A DNA stretch of 64,000 nucleotides from Aquilaria yunnanensis (Eukaryota; Streptophyta; Magnoliopsida; Malvales; Thymelaeaceae), in the NCBI GenBank assembly GCA_039654915.1, contig CM077599.1, positions 85,397,001-85,461,000 of the forward strand. Reading direction: 5' to 3'. This document shows, in pieces, positions 36,701-47,164 of this stretch. The translations under genes and the position numbers were made by a program. Every line of letters starts with the position of its first letter. Position 1 is the stretch's first letter. The notes beneath the pieces were generated by a model that had not been told where the DNA came from, did no database searches, and saw only the letters and a list, made by a program, of their open reading frames with translations.

Positions 36701-37910
36701 GGGCGCCCCTAAAATTTTTTAAAGTTTTATTAGGGTTGGTTAATGTAATGTGAAATTATAATAATATTAAAATTATGTTCTTATTTGTAAACTTTGGAGT
36801 TGATAATAGACAAGAATATATTTTACCTTTTTATAAAAAACAAAGAGAAACTTACATAAACTTGTTCAAGGTTTGATCTAATCTGCATTTGTCCCATCTA
36901 TTTTAGAAAACTTATATTTTGTCGCTAATAGTAACTTCACATGTTATACTAGTGGAGTCAAATACTTTGATTACTCAATAAGGTTTGTAAATCAAGCAAA
37001 TTAATTATAAGGTTCATCTTTTGTTATCTCCAATCTATTTTTTTAAATATATAATATATTTTCCATAATTTTTTTTGCTTCTAAATAATTTCTATATGTA
37101 TGAATTTACTAATAACTTTTTAAAATCTAAAATATATTTTCATTTTTATAAATTAAGTTTATGTTTGTGATTAATAGTAATGATGGAACATACTTATTCT
37201 TAGCCTACCTAATGATTATTATTATTATTGAAATTATAGGACATATTTTACAAATAATGATGGAAAATCTTCTTAAACCCATTACATTCTTCATTATTTT
37301 TACATTGAATAAAAATAATACAAAAAAAAACATATTAAAGTAACTATTACATTTTTATTATATAAATCATGTTTTCTAAATTTTAGAATTATAAAAAATT
37401 TATAGCATTTTTATCTAAAATGTGCACATTTCTTCGTTTGAATAGTATTAGAGAAGTAAGAAATAACTTTCCTTGTCATTAAAAGGTTGATATTTAATGT
37501 TTGATTTTAATTTCAATGGTTTTGAGCATGCGGTTTAGAAAGAGTGTGAAATTAAATTTTGAGTTATAAATTTTTTAATTGAACTTAATTATCGTAAACT
37601 TTTAAATTTCATAAATTTATATATAATATTATATAATTTTTTTATTATTAATCATAACTTTATATATGTTAACAATTTGTCCTACCCCTTGATCTCTGGT
37701 TTTGATGCGACTTAAACGCTTCAGCTTCAACGTTCAACTGTCCTGATAAATGCTGCAAAAAAGACAAAATACTTCCAAATTCTAATTTAAAATACAATAA
37801 CCAGTGCCAAATATAGCAGCAAAAAATATACGTAGACAACAACAACAAACAACATAATTAACCATAAAAGAGAGAAGAACAGAAAAAAGAAAAGTAAAAT
37901 GATATTACAA
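36701..37910. other. AT-rich spacer and probable 3'UTR of the P450 gene
   Basis: No gene supported. The part next to 37911 is downstream of the minus-strand P450 and likely contains its 3'UTR and poly-A region. Confidence 0.45.
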
Positions 37911-39422
37911 TTAAGCCCTTGGCTTTGCAAGAGCCCTCAAAGGAGTCTTCATGACAACCGTGAATTCCAACTTGCCCGTAAAATCTAAGGGCGTGTTTGG
38001 CGGGTAAGCCACCCATTCGAATTCCTGAACCATCCTGGCCAGCATCAGATGCAAGTGAACCGTTGCCATACCCAATCCGGGACAAATCCTTCTTCCAACC
38101 CCAAACGGCATCATTTTAACCCCCGTTACCCCCGTTATGTCTGCGTCTTCTTTACCCGACCAAAATCTTTCAGGGTCGAACTTCCCCGGCTCCGACCACA
38201 GTTTCGGATCCTCCCCGATTCCTGGCAGGTATATGTCCACGTTCGCTCCTGTCGGAATGTCGTACCCTGCCAGCTTCGTTGGCTCTGTCACCGCGTGCGT
38301 CAGCGAGAAGTACGTAGGCGGGTGCTTCCGGAGCAACTCTTTTACAACCGCTTGTAAGTAGCCCATTTTCTCGATGTCTTTTTCGTCGACTTTCCGGTCT
38401 CCGACGGTTGCTTTAATTTCTTCGAACAGTTTTGTCTGAATTTCTGGGTTTACGATTAATTGAGCGATTCCCCATTCGATGGCGGTGGCCGTCGTGTCGG
38501 TCCCGCCGTTGAGGAATTCGGAGCAGAGCGTCACTAGTTCTGGTGTTGACGGGGCCGTTTTGCGACCTTGCACTTGGAGGTCGAAGAGCGTGTCCAGGTA
38601 CGAGAACGAGAAAACTGTTTTGTCCGACCCGCCATTTCGGACCATCTGGCGACGCTTTTCAATGAAGGGAGAGACGAATTCAACCTGCTGTTTCCGCACC
38701 TCTCGCGCTCGCTTCCGTTGCTTGGAGAAAAAGGGGCTCAAGATGGGCAAGTAATCATCGATTCGCGGATCAAGCGTGATCAAGACGGTCTTCATCGTCT
38801 CATCCATCTTCTCCACGGTTTCCTCATCCATATCGATCCCGAAGCACATTGCGAGGAGGATACAGAAAACGGCGAAGCGCGCGTTTTTTAGGACCCAAAC
38901 GACGCCGTTATTTTCGTCTGCCTCAGCCCTGAGCCGGTGGATGAGCGTATCCATTGCCTTGTCTCTGGCGCCGCGGAATTCCTTAAGGCGAGTGGAGCTG
39001 AGCATGTTCTGGACCATGTTGCGGCGGAGGGAGCGCCAGACGGGGCCGTAGACGGCGGCGTTGACGGTGAACTTGTTGCAGCTGAAGATATTGCGGGTGG
39101 GGTTCTCCCTGGGGCGGGAGGCGAAGAGGGCGCCTTTCTCGATGAAGGCCTCGTGGCAGAGCTTGCCGTCGCTGAGAATGATCATGGTGCGAGTGCCCAT
39201 CTTGAGGGTGAAGATGGGGCCGTAAAGGCGGCGGAGATCGTCGACATATTGGAAAAAGGGCTTGCCGGAGCGGGCGGCCTGGAAGAGGTTTCCGACGAGA
39301 GGCCAGCCGGGGGGCCCGGGAGGGAGGTGGGGGTTGTTGGAGTGGGATTTGCGGGAGAGGAAGAAGAGGAGGAGGGAGATGGAGAAGGCGAGGAGAGTGA
39401 AGCAGAGCTTGTAAAAAGCCAT
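37911..39422 (-). CDS. CYP77A: cytochrome P450, CYP77A subfamily
   Basis: Intronless, 503 residues from the ATG at 39422; an upstream open extension to 39593 is rejected because MAFYKLCFTLLAF begins the membrane anchor (residues about 5-23). Proline hinge PPGPPGWPLVGN at 34-45, I-helix GGTDTT at 306-311, ExxR as KELLR (Glu362, Arg365), PERF at 417-420, and haem loop FGVGRRICPG with Cys447. The middle (MGTRTMIILSD, NPTRNIFSCNKFTVNAA, RSLRRNMVQNMLSSTRLKEF, DPRIDDYLPIL) is diagnostic of CYP77A. Members studied elsewhere are ER-bound monooxygenases that hydroxylate or epoxidise C16-C18 fatty acids, feeding cutin and related polyesters. All key residues are present, so an active enzyme is expected. 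The exact number within CYP77A cannot be given. Confidence 0.95.
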   Translation of the reverse strand: MAFYKLCFTLLAFSISLLLFFLSRKSHSNNPHLPPGPPGWPLVGNLFQAARSGKPFFQYVDDLRRLYGPIFTLKMGTRTMIILSDGKLCHEAFIEKGALFASRPRENPTRNIFSCNKFTVNAAVYGPVWRSLRRNMVQNMLSSTRLKEFRGARDKAMDTLIHRLRAEADENNGVVWVLKNARFAVFCILLAMCFGIDMDEETVEKMDETMKTVLITLDPRIDDYLPILSPFFSKQRKRAREVRKQQVEFVSPFIEKRRQMVRNGGSDKTVFSFSYLDTLFDLQVQGRKTAPSTPELVTLCSEFLNGGTDTTATAIEWGIAQLIVNPEIQTKLFEEIKATVGDRKVDEKDIEKMGYLQAVVKELLRKHPPTYFSLTHAVTEPTKLAGYDIPTGANVDIYLPGIGEDPKLWSEPGKFDPERFWSGKEDADITGVTGVKMMPFGVGRRICPGLGMATVHLHLMLARMVQEFEWVAYPPNTPLDFTGKLEFTVVMKTPLRALAKPRA

Positions 39423-40659
39423 GGTAGGAAGGAATGGGGTGGAAGATTGGCTGTGGGTGTATAAAAGAAGGTGGGGTTGGGGGTGAGCATGAAATTGTAG
39501 ATGGAGTGGATTAAATAAGAGCTTTGAAAGTAGGTGAGGGTGAGACCTGACCTCAGACTCATTGGAGTTTTGATTTGATTGGTGAGGTGACACTCAGCGT
39601 CAGCGGCCGGGCTTACTAAGTTTACACGGTAACGGTATTTCACCCAACCCAACCCAACCCAACGTATGTCTCTTTCTGGTCATTTTATTTTATTTTGGTA
39701 TATACTCCTGTTTTTCTTAGCAAAAAAATAAAATGAAATGAAAGCATTAACACTTAATAGTATCACACCACATGGTCCGTTTTCTTTCCGGCCATCCGAT
39801 TGCGACATGTGATGTGATGGAGCACTTGTAACGTGTATAATAGTCACAAGCATGTCATAGAATCACGGTTCTAGCTAAGGAAATTAATATTTCAATTTCC
39901 AGCAATATTCAAATTATCTGGAGAACTTGTAATGATTGACAATTACATTACATTGGGTTAAAATGATTACATTACTATTTCTTTTCTTCTTTCATTGGAT
40001 GTAATGGTCTACTTTTTCAGGCACTCGTTTTCTATGTTTGAAATCTTTATTCGGGGATCGAATCATTTTGAGAGATTTACAAAATAAAAAAGAAGAAGTA
40101 GAAGAAAGGAAGGAAAGGAAGGAGTAGTAGTAGTTGGTGGGTAAATTGAACGCTAAACTAATTAAAGGGGGGGAAACAAGTAGAAGAATGGAAGACAAGA
40201 GTTGCGAGAGAGTCACAGGAAGAGAATAAGGTTCGGTTCGGCTTGACTGGCAACAATATTTTCATTCTCTACGTCCTGACCCCATACCATACCATACCAT
40301 ACCATATCATATGTAAGGTAGAGATGAGATGAATGACAAAGTTTTTCAATACGCGCTTGTTCCATATAGTTGGCTCTCAACACACACACACACACACACG
40401 GTCAACTGTACATAAATTCTCGACAATTCAATTTTTCATGCACAAGGCACTAAATTTCAATAATAATACTTTTTGGCTTTTGGTGCAATAACACACTGTG
40501 TCTGAAAAGCTTCTTTTAATTTAAACTAACTCAGGATGAATTTAAGGAGTCATAAATATGCGATTCCGAATAGCATTGTCACAGTCACTGCAAAACGGAG
40601 TTTCCCGGACTCGCCAGTTTAATTATACTCCATCTGTTCCAATTAAGTTGAAATATTTC
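39423..40659. other. P450 upstream region with simple repeats
   Basis: Promoter side of the minus-strand P450; no clear TATA box chosen. Simple repeats: (CCAAC)n at 39642-39662, (CCATA)n at 40283-40307 and (CA)n at 40381-40399. No other gene. Confidence 0.5.
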
Positions 40660-40751
40660 TGATGGTGGAGGATTAGACCTCGGCCGACCACGTGGGCGGA
40701 CCAGCGTGGTAGTATTGTCTCTTATGGCGCATTAATGGCCGTCCCTCATCA

Positions 40752-40762
40752 GGACTTGAACC
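40752..40762 (-). promoter_or_regulatory. Pol III B box (tRNA-like)
   Basis: Minus strand GGTTCAAGTCC fits the GGTTCRANNCC consensus exactly; spacing from the A box is 44 bp, in the normal range. Confidence 0.75.
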
Positions 40763-40806
40763 CAAGATCTCAGGGATTTACACTCCTCAGAGGGAGTCGC
40801 GTCTAA

Positions 40807-40817
40807 CCATCAGGCTA
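40807..40817 (-). promoter_or_regulatory. Pol III A box (tRNA-like)
   Basis: Minus strand TAGCCTGATGG fits the TRGYNNARNGG consensus. Confidence 0.65.
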
Positions 40818-40875
40818 CTACCACGCTGGTCCGCCCACGTGGTCGGCCGAGGCCTAACCCTCCGCCATCAATTTC

Positions 40876-42620
40876 TTTGGGTACGGAGATTAAGATGTAT
40901 GTAATTTATGTTAATTTTTTATGTAGTAAAAATTTAAATAATAATTAAAAAAATTGGGTTTTGTACGGTGAGAGATTGAGTGAATGTTAAAAAAATATTT
41001 ATTAGGTTTTATATAAAAAAATTATTTAATTGTTTAAACATTTAAAAAAAAAATATTTGAACCTTTTAAGATTAAAAAAAATATATTTCAAGTAATCTCA
41101 AACGGAGGTATTAGTATATTTTTTCAATCTTCTCGTAATTATGAGAGGGTTGTATGGTAGCGTCTAAGAATGTCAGTTTGTGTACTTGCATGTGTTGTGC
41201 CAGTCTTCGTTTTTCGAGCTTCCTTCACTGGGGAAACAATGGGAATTGAAGCTAGGGAGTAGGGACCGGACCTAATAAAAGACATAAAACAAGAAAACTA
41301 CTACTACTACTTCGTACGAAAATAAAATTATGTGTAAAAGTAAAAATCTCTTTTAATTGATTTTTTTTAATGCATCACTTATAACTGTTCGAAGAGTGAT
41401 TTACGTGCCATTTGGCGGGAGATGTGTTTGAATGTATGATCCTGTATTTCAGGATGACTTCCGAATAATGAAAATGTGTATTTATAGCATTATAAAATAC
41501 CACACTATATACCATATGGTTTTTTACAATATACCATAATTTTTTGATAAAATGTATATAAAAAATAAGCAGTATATGAAATACCAAGGTATATCACGCG
41601 ATAAAATAATAAAATAATAAAATATTTGTACCATGTACTGCGTACTTACAGTAAATGGTATACTACGGTATTTAACACTATGGCTGTAATAAACTTCATT
41701 TAAAGCAAGAAGAAGATGCAGGTGCTTATAAGCGAGGTCGTGTCCATTATGATGTGAGCTGAATCTAACGAGCAAAGTAACAGTGATGAGGTATTGAGTT
41801 GCTACAATGTGCCAGACTTTGGCTTGAGTGGCTTGAGCCAATTATATATATAAGTAATTAAGAACATCTCCAACATCCTTGCTATTTTGTAGGTTTTCTT
41901 TATTTTAGGGAATAATGAATCATTTTTTACTCCAATAGATTCTTGTCTTATTTTTTAAAATATGAAATGAGATAAAAAAGAATAGTTAATTTCTTATATC
42001 TGCAATGACTTTAAATTTTATTATTCCCCATCCTCTCTCCTCATAATTCACTTTTGTCCATTTTTCCCTCCACATTTTAAATTTTCTCACTTATTCTTAA
42101 TAATGTAAAATATTTAATTATTGTAATAACTAAACTAGCCATTAATTTGAATTTATTTTAAATGTCTAATATTTAATTTTTGTTTAATTCTACAAAATAG
42201 AAAAGCTATTAGATGTTGAAGTAGAAAAATTATAAAGATTTTAATTTCTATTTCTTTATTTATAAAATTTATAAAAAAAACTGTTGAAAATGTTATAAAA
42301 ATGTTAGTTCGTTGTGCATTTGGCCCAAAAAAAAAACTGTTCGTTATGCATTATAAGGCCCAAACGTTTGAAACCCAACACTAATTATTTTTGAAAAAAA
42401 TGTTGATATAAAAGTGACCTTTTTCTATTTTTATCCATTCTATGATCATATTTGTGTCTGAGAGTCTTCAATAAAGTGAGAAGCGAGACTTGAACAGCAC
42501 ACAGAATACCCCATACGTAGGCTCGGACTCCAAAAAGGTCATAAATTAGAATAAGGAGGCCAGTGCATGCACACCTTTGCCTGATACGCTGAGAGACAAG
42601 AAGGTCAGCGGCCTTTTTTG
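40876..42620. other. AT-rich intergenic, no gene recognised
   Basis: No convincing coding region. A minus-strand 105-codon frame (41524-41841) lacks domains and lies in AT-rich DNA. Confidence 0.5.
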
Positions 42621-42621
42621 G

Positions 42622-42664
<43 letters not shown>

Positions 42665-42687
42665 CACACACACACACACACACACAT
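42621..42687 (+). repeat. compound (AT)n(GA)n(CA)n microsatellite
   Basis: About 20 bp of AT, 22 bp of GA and 23 bp of CA follow one another without interruption. Confidence 0.92.
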
Positions 42688-44936
42688 ATAAATAAAAAAA
42701 ACATGATAATTTTTGGGAACACACTTTTTATATATGGGTATTGGATCATGAAATGAGCTAATATATCTTATTTCGTTGTACGAGTCATGACTTCTAGAAT
42801 AAATGTATGTGATAGTTAAAGTAATGGCTGCAACAGAAAGTTATCATCAAGATAATGTTAGAAGACGCCCATGGCATATGTTCTCGGCCGGGGGAGAGTC
42901 CTTTGGCACTCAAGTCATCGTTTTGCATAAAATGAGAATGGATGTGTAAATTGAGGAGTGGTTGTGGTTTGTGGGGGTTTGAATTGACTTACCATGCTTG
43001 ACCATCAAAATGGCTTGAGCAGTTGTGACAGTTATGAAAAGTGAATTATGATAGATTCATGTGAATGGTGAGAGATTGAGGAAAATCTCCAAAACATGGA
43101 GGTTATAGAGAAAATCTTGGGAGATTGTGCACAACTGTTCTAAATAGGATCCACTTATCGTATGATATTACCATATATGCTCGTCAACATAAGGTCCGGA
43201 TTTTCAAGAACAATGACAACAAACTTTTTTGCAAACTTCTCAAGTAGTTAGGTGTCTTTTTTAATAGCTTGTGGGCCAAGTTATCCTACCAAACCTCTTT
43301 TCTAATTGATTGAGAGGGAGCTTGATACTTTTGAGATGATTTTATTGTATGAAACTTGGATTTTTGGAGAGTAGAGAGCATGTAGGGTTTAAGCTAGAAG
43401 ACTTAGAACTTAGAGTTTTCTTGAAGCTTGGAGGCACAAAGATCTCACTTTTTTTATCAAGATTATGGTGATATGTCTTTTTTATAGATTAGTTTCCCTT
43501 AAATTTTTCTTTCCTTTATCATGTCAAAGCTTCTTTCTTTCTCATGGTTGTTTCCATTTTTGTTTGAGTGAGTAGTCACCTAAATCCCATAGGGTTAGAG
43601 TGATTTGTGGATTGAATGATTGAAACTTGCTTCTAATTATGTTTATAGCATGTCTAATGTCCATTAATGTGCTTAATCTTCATGGTTTGCTTGTTCAGGT
43701 GCCTCAAGCACACAACACATAAAGTGTTTGTGAAAAGGCTTGAGAGAGCCATCGGTTAACTTAACCAATGGGAGTGGGTTTAGATGGTTTGATTACAGTT
43801 GAACTTCAATGAACTATCTTGATGGAAGAGGTTGGCACTTAATGCAAGGCATAAGGATGATCTTGGTCTAGTGTTAGGAGAGCCTCTTAGGTTAGAAATG
43901 GTTAAAGTTTATCTATATGAACCATCACTATAGAATGCTTGAACATATCATTTGTTGCACTATTCAAGGAACAAATTCCCTGCCTTATGAGGTAGCTATT
44001 AGTGCATTACATTGCTTGTGGTAGACATTCTTTTTGTTTGTTAGTGCTATAGCTTTGATGCCTTAGTATTAGCTTGGCAGCTAGTATTTGTTGCCTTGAT
44101 TCCTCTTGTTACTTGATTATTTTTATCACATTGTTTTTTGTCCTGCCACTCTTACCTATCGTTTTGAGCATTCTTACACTCAATTGCTTTAGGAACTAAT
44201 AAGAATCTTAGTTTGGTCTGCTATAATTCTTGTGAGATCAACCTCTTCGCACAATATTACAAGTGACATCCGTACAATTGCTGGGAGGTTATGGGATAAA
44301 TAAAATTATCAGTTGACTATATTGCATGATTTCCACTATTAATAGGCTAGGTTAATGTCGCATGTTAAGCCTTGACCTCTGCTCAATATGATATTGGTAT
44401 GAAACAACTTTTGAGAAGAATTCGTGTTTATGTTTTAATTAAAAAATAATTTAAAATGAAAATTAAAATTATTTTTCAGATTCAACAAGGTCCAAATGCC
44501 CAATTGCCTTGTAAAAAGTTTTAAATAATATATTTAAAGCTAAGCCCAGTAAGATCCATATAGTTATGAGCTCTTCTAACTACATGGCCTGAGTTCCCAT
44601 TTTTTATACATTTATTTTGTCTGACCAGATGTCTTAAGTCAAAGACATTGATTTATGAAATTATACCAGTTCCTTAAAGAGTTAGCCACTACAAAGTCCT
44701 AGGTTAACCATTCCTTTGATTTCCTTGCCAGTCACCAATACCACTCACTTTTCACTCCACAAACGGCCAAACCATGCTCTTTCATTTTTTTTTAAAGAAA
44801 ATGCAACAAACAACTACAAAACATTTTAAAGAAATTCTTTTACAGTAAATATTGCGAGAGATAACAATAGAAAAACGTAAAATATTAGTATAGCTTGTAA
44901 ACAAACAAAATACTTGTGAAAACATACAAAAAATTA
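42688..44936. other. intergenic, possible decayed retroelement leader
   Basis: No open frame of note. 44200-44300 ('cttgtgagatcaacctcttcgca...gacatccgtacaattgc') recalls the region upstream of a retroelement polyprotein, but this is weak. Otherwise unassigned. Confidence 0.35.
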
Positions 44937-46140
44937 TGTTGACACCCAATTTTTTCTGAGCATTAATTTTCATTTAAGTTTTAGGTTGGAAAAATTAGTT
45001 TAGGAGCATTTTATTTTGTAGGGGGCAATTTGGTCCTTTTCTTGTGTTTTTTTAGGAGTTTAAAATATTCATCTAGGGTAGAAATAGGAGTTAATTTAGT
45101 TTATGTATTAATTTGGAGTCCTAAAGATCATGTAGGGTCAATTTAGGAAAAAAAGAAAAGTTTGGGTGAAAACCGAAGGATTTTAGAAGATTCTAGGCAA
45201 AATCAGAATGTTTGAGGCAAAATTTGTCAAAATTGGAAAGTTGGAGTCAAATCTGCTAAAATTGTAAAGTTTGACGCAAATCTGTCAAAATTGTGAAGTT
45301 TTGGGCTAATTGGGTAAATCTTGGAAGTTTTGGGCTTAATTGATAGATTAGAGAAATTTTTGGTGAAATTGAAATTTCGTATAAAGTCTTGGCCAGATCA
45401 ACAGCTTGAGAGTTTTATTGGACTTAAACTAGTATTTTTACCAGATTATATCCTAATTGACTTAAACCTCTTCAAATCTGATTTGGATGAAGTTTAACTC
45501 TCAAAACCTTATTAATCACGTTTTAAACCTCCTCTAGTATAAATATAAGTCACACTGGGAAGAAAAGGGTAAGAAAATTTGCCAACCCTAAGCTCTTAGC
45601 TAAAAAAGGAAAAACTGCAACCTTTAGCCCCTGCCTCTCCTCTCTCACAAAAAAAAAACCCTAAGCTTTACCCCATTGCGCCGTCACCCCTGCCCAATCT
45701 CCCTGGTGATGCCCGACGCTTCGACTTCCTCCCCCGACGCTTCATCTTCCCTCCTCTGTTCGTCCCCACCGTCGCCAAAAGGCCTCCTTCGTCGCCTTCA
45801 GCCGCTTCAGCCTGCCCCTGCTGTCGCCCTCCACTCTGTGCAGCCGCACTAGCCATCTCCCCACAGCCGCTTCTCCAGTTGCAACTCCCTCTTCTTTCCA
45901 CTCGTCATCATCGCCGCCATCTACGCTCGCCGTCTGTCCTCCAAGGAGCCGCACCACCTGTCGCCGTTGATGCCGAGGCTCCCAGTTGCTTGATCGCCGA
46001 CGCCGTAGAAGGAATCAGGGAAGAACACATTCTCAACCCGCTATGCCTGACCCGTTTTCATTCGGATCCACATCTCTTTTGGGTATAACCCCAGTTTAGT
46101 CCCTTATTCTTTTTTTTTTTTTTCAATTTATCTGGGTCAC
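44937..46140 (+). mobile_element. Gypsy-type LTR fragment (5' part)
   Basis: Starts TGTTGACACCCAATTTTT, a common start for plant Gypsy LTRs. It carries repeated '(t)ctg(t)caaaattg' motifs (45190-45300), a TATA box (TATAAATATAAG, about 45538) and a C-rich leader (45620-46080). The order matches the LTR at 1-2594. It fades near 46140, and the 3' half and any internal coding region are missing. Small frames in the leader (45668-45957 on minus, 45879-46088 on plus) are not supported as genes. Confidence 0.6.
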
Positions 46141-46589
46141 TAACTTTTTCTTATTTAACAGAAGCGTCATTAACAGCAAGTTTTGTTGTTTTTTTTCTTT
46201 GTTCTATTTGTTTATTTGTTTGTTAGGCTATGCATTAAATTCAACAATTAAATTCACATAAGTACACGACCTAGGATGTTTATTTATTTCTTTATTTTTT
46301 TTATCTTTACTTTCTTTTAATTTTAGGATAATTTGCTTTTATTTTGAATCTCATGATCCATTTCAAAAATCACATTTATGGAAATGCAATTCCTTGTGGA
46401 TTTAATAAAATCCTATGATGAATTTATGATAATAATTAAAAATAAATTTAATAAAACCCAAACCCCATTGCTCCCCTCCTACCTCTCCTAGAAAATGGTG
46501 TCTAGATCCTTGTCGAATAACTCTTTGAGCCGAAGATGATCGGACAGGCGGTGGTTTGGATTGGCCTGGAGAATTTGATGATATTGGGG
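46141..46589. other. unassigned AT-rich sequence after the LTR fragment
   Basis: Probably further LTR and element-derived sequence; no boundary or gene visible. Confidence 0.4.
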
Positions 46590-46850
46590 GTAAATAGTTG
46601 ATTTAATTTTTTTTAGGGTTGAGAACTATTAATTGGAAAAGTTTGAAGGACTAAACTATTTATTTTACATTTATTTTAATATTAAATAATGCCATGTCAG
46701 CAATTTTCATCTAACTTAACACTGAAATTGACAAAAAGTACCTAATTGAGACACGCAATATGAGATAAGAAACTTCGATAGGATAACCTTAAGGTAGGGT
46801 ACTCATTTGAAACAAAAAAATAAGCTAAGGAACCCTCGATAGATTTTACC
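46590..46850. repeat. single end of the MULE-like family seen at 31509
   Basis: Ends AACCCTCGATAGATTTTACC and contains, inward, 'gtactcatttgaaa', 'cctaattgaga', 'aaaagta', 'taacactgaaa' and 'ttttaatattaaataatg'. This is the same order as the right arm at 33590-33795. No matching left arm was found, so it is a half element. Confidence 0.55.
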
Positions 46851-47164
46851 CATCAGATACACCATTATATCTTTGGGATCTCGAAATATAAAAAAGAAGG
46901 AACCAAGCCAAACTATATGTAATTATTTTTTAATTAAATTGTTAATAACCTAGTCAATATAAAAAAGTAGTAGCAATATTTATTTTTTTTTCAAAAAGAA
47001 AGTGAATTTTAAAAATTGTGAATTTTTTAAAGTGTAGTGTTTTAATGAATGTAAAATTTGATTAAATATCATAAATTATTAAATATTTATTTTTCATAAA
47101 TAATCAATATGCATGAACAATAGCTATTTTAATTACATTATTAACAAAATCAACTGACTTGACT

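Larger units (their letters stand above)
40660..40870 (-). mobile_element. foldback element with internal tRNA-like Pol III promoter
   Basis: Two 55-bp arms, 40660-40714 and 40816-40870, are inverted copies differing at only three positions; each contains CGGCCG and CACGTG. The element starts TGATGG, ends CCATCA, and is flanked by ATTTC on both sides (40655-40659 and 40871-40875). The 101-bp loop, read on the minus strand, continues a tRNA-like head: A box TAGCCTGATGG (overlapping the inner edge of the right arm) and B box GGTTCAAGTCC 44 bp downstream. This resembles a tRNA-derived SINE head bounded by long inverted repeats. I do not recognise a named family. Confidence 0.8.

Noticed and set aside
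38937..39464. 175-codon plus-strand frame opposite the P450
   Set aside because: Antisense shadow of a GC-rich coding region; Gly/Glu-rich with no domain.
39423..39593. 57-residue N-terminal extension of the P450 frame
   Set aside because: The conserved membrane anchor begins at the internal Met (39422); the extension is His/Pro/Ser-rich with no counterpart expected in CYP77A.
39642..39662. CCCAACCCAACCC run as a possible interstitial telomere repeat
   Set aside because: The unit is CCAAC, not the plant telomere unit CCCTAAA, so it is an ordinary microsatellite.
40741..40830. Functional tRNA gene
   Set aside because: A and B boxes are present but no acceptor stem or anticodon arm can be closed, and the box region is embedded in long inverted repeats.
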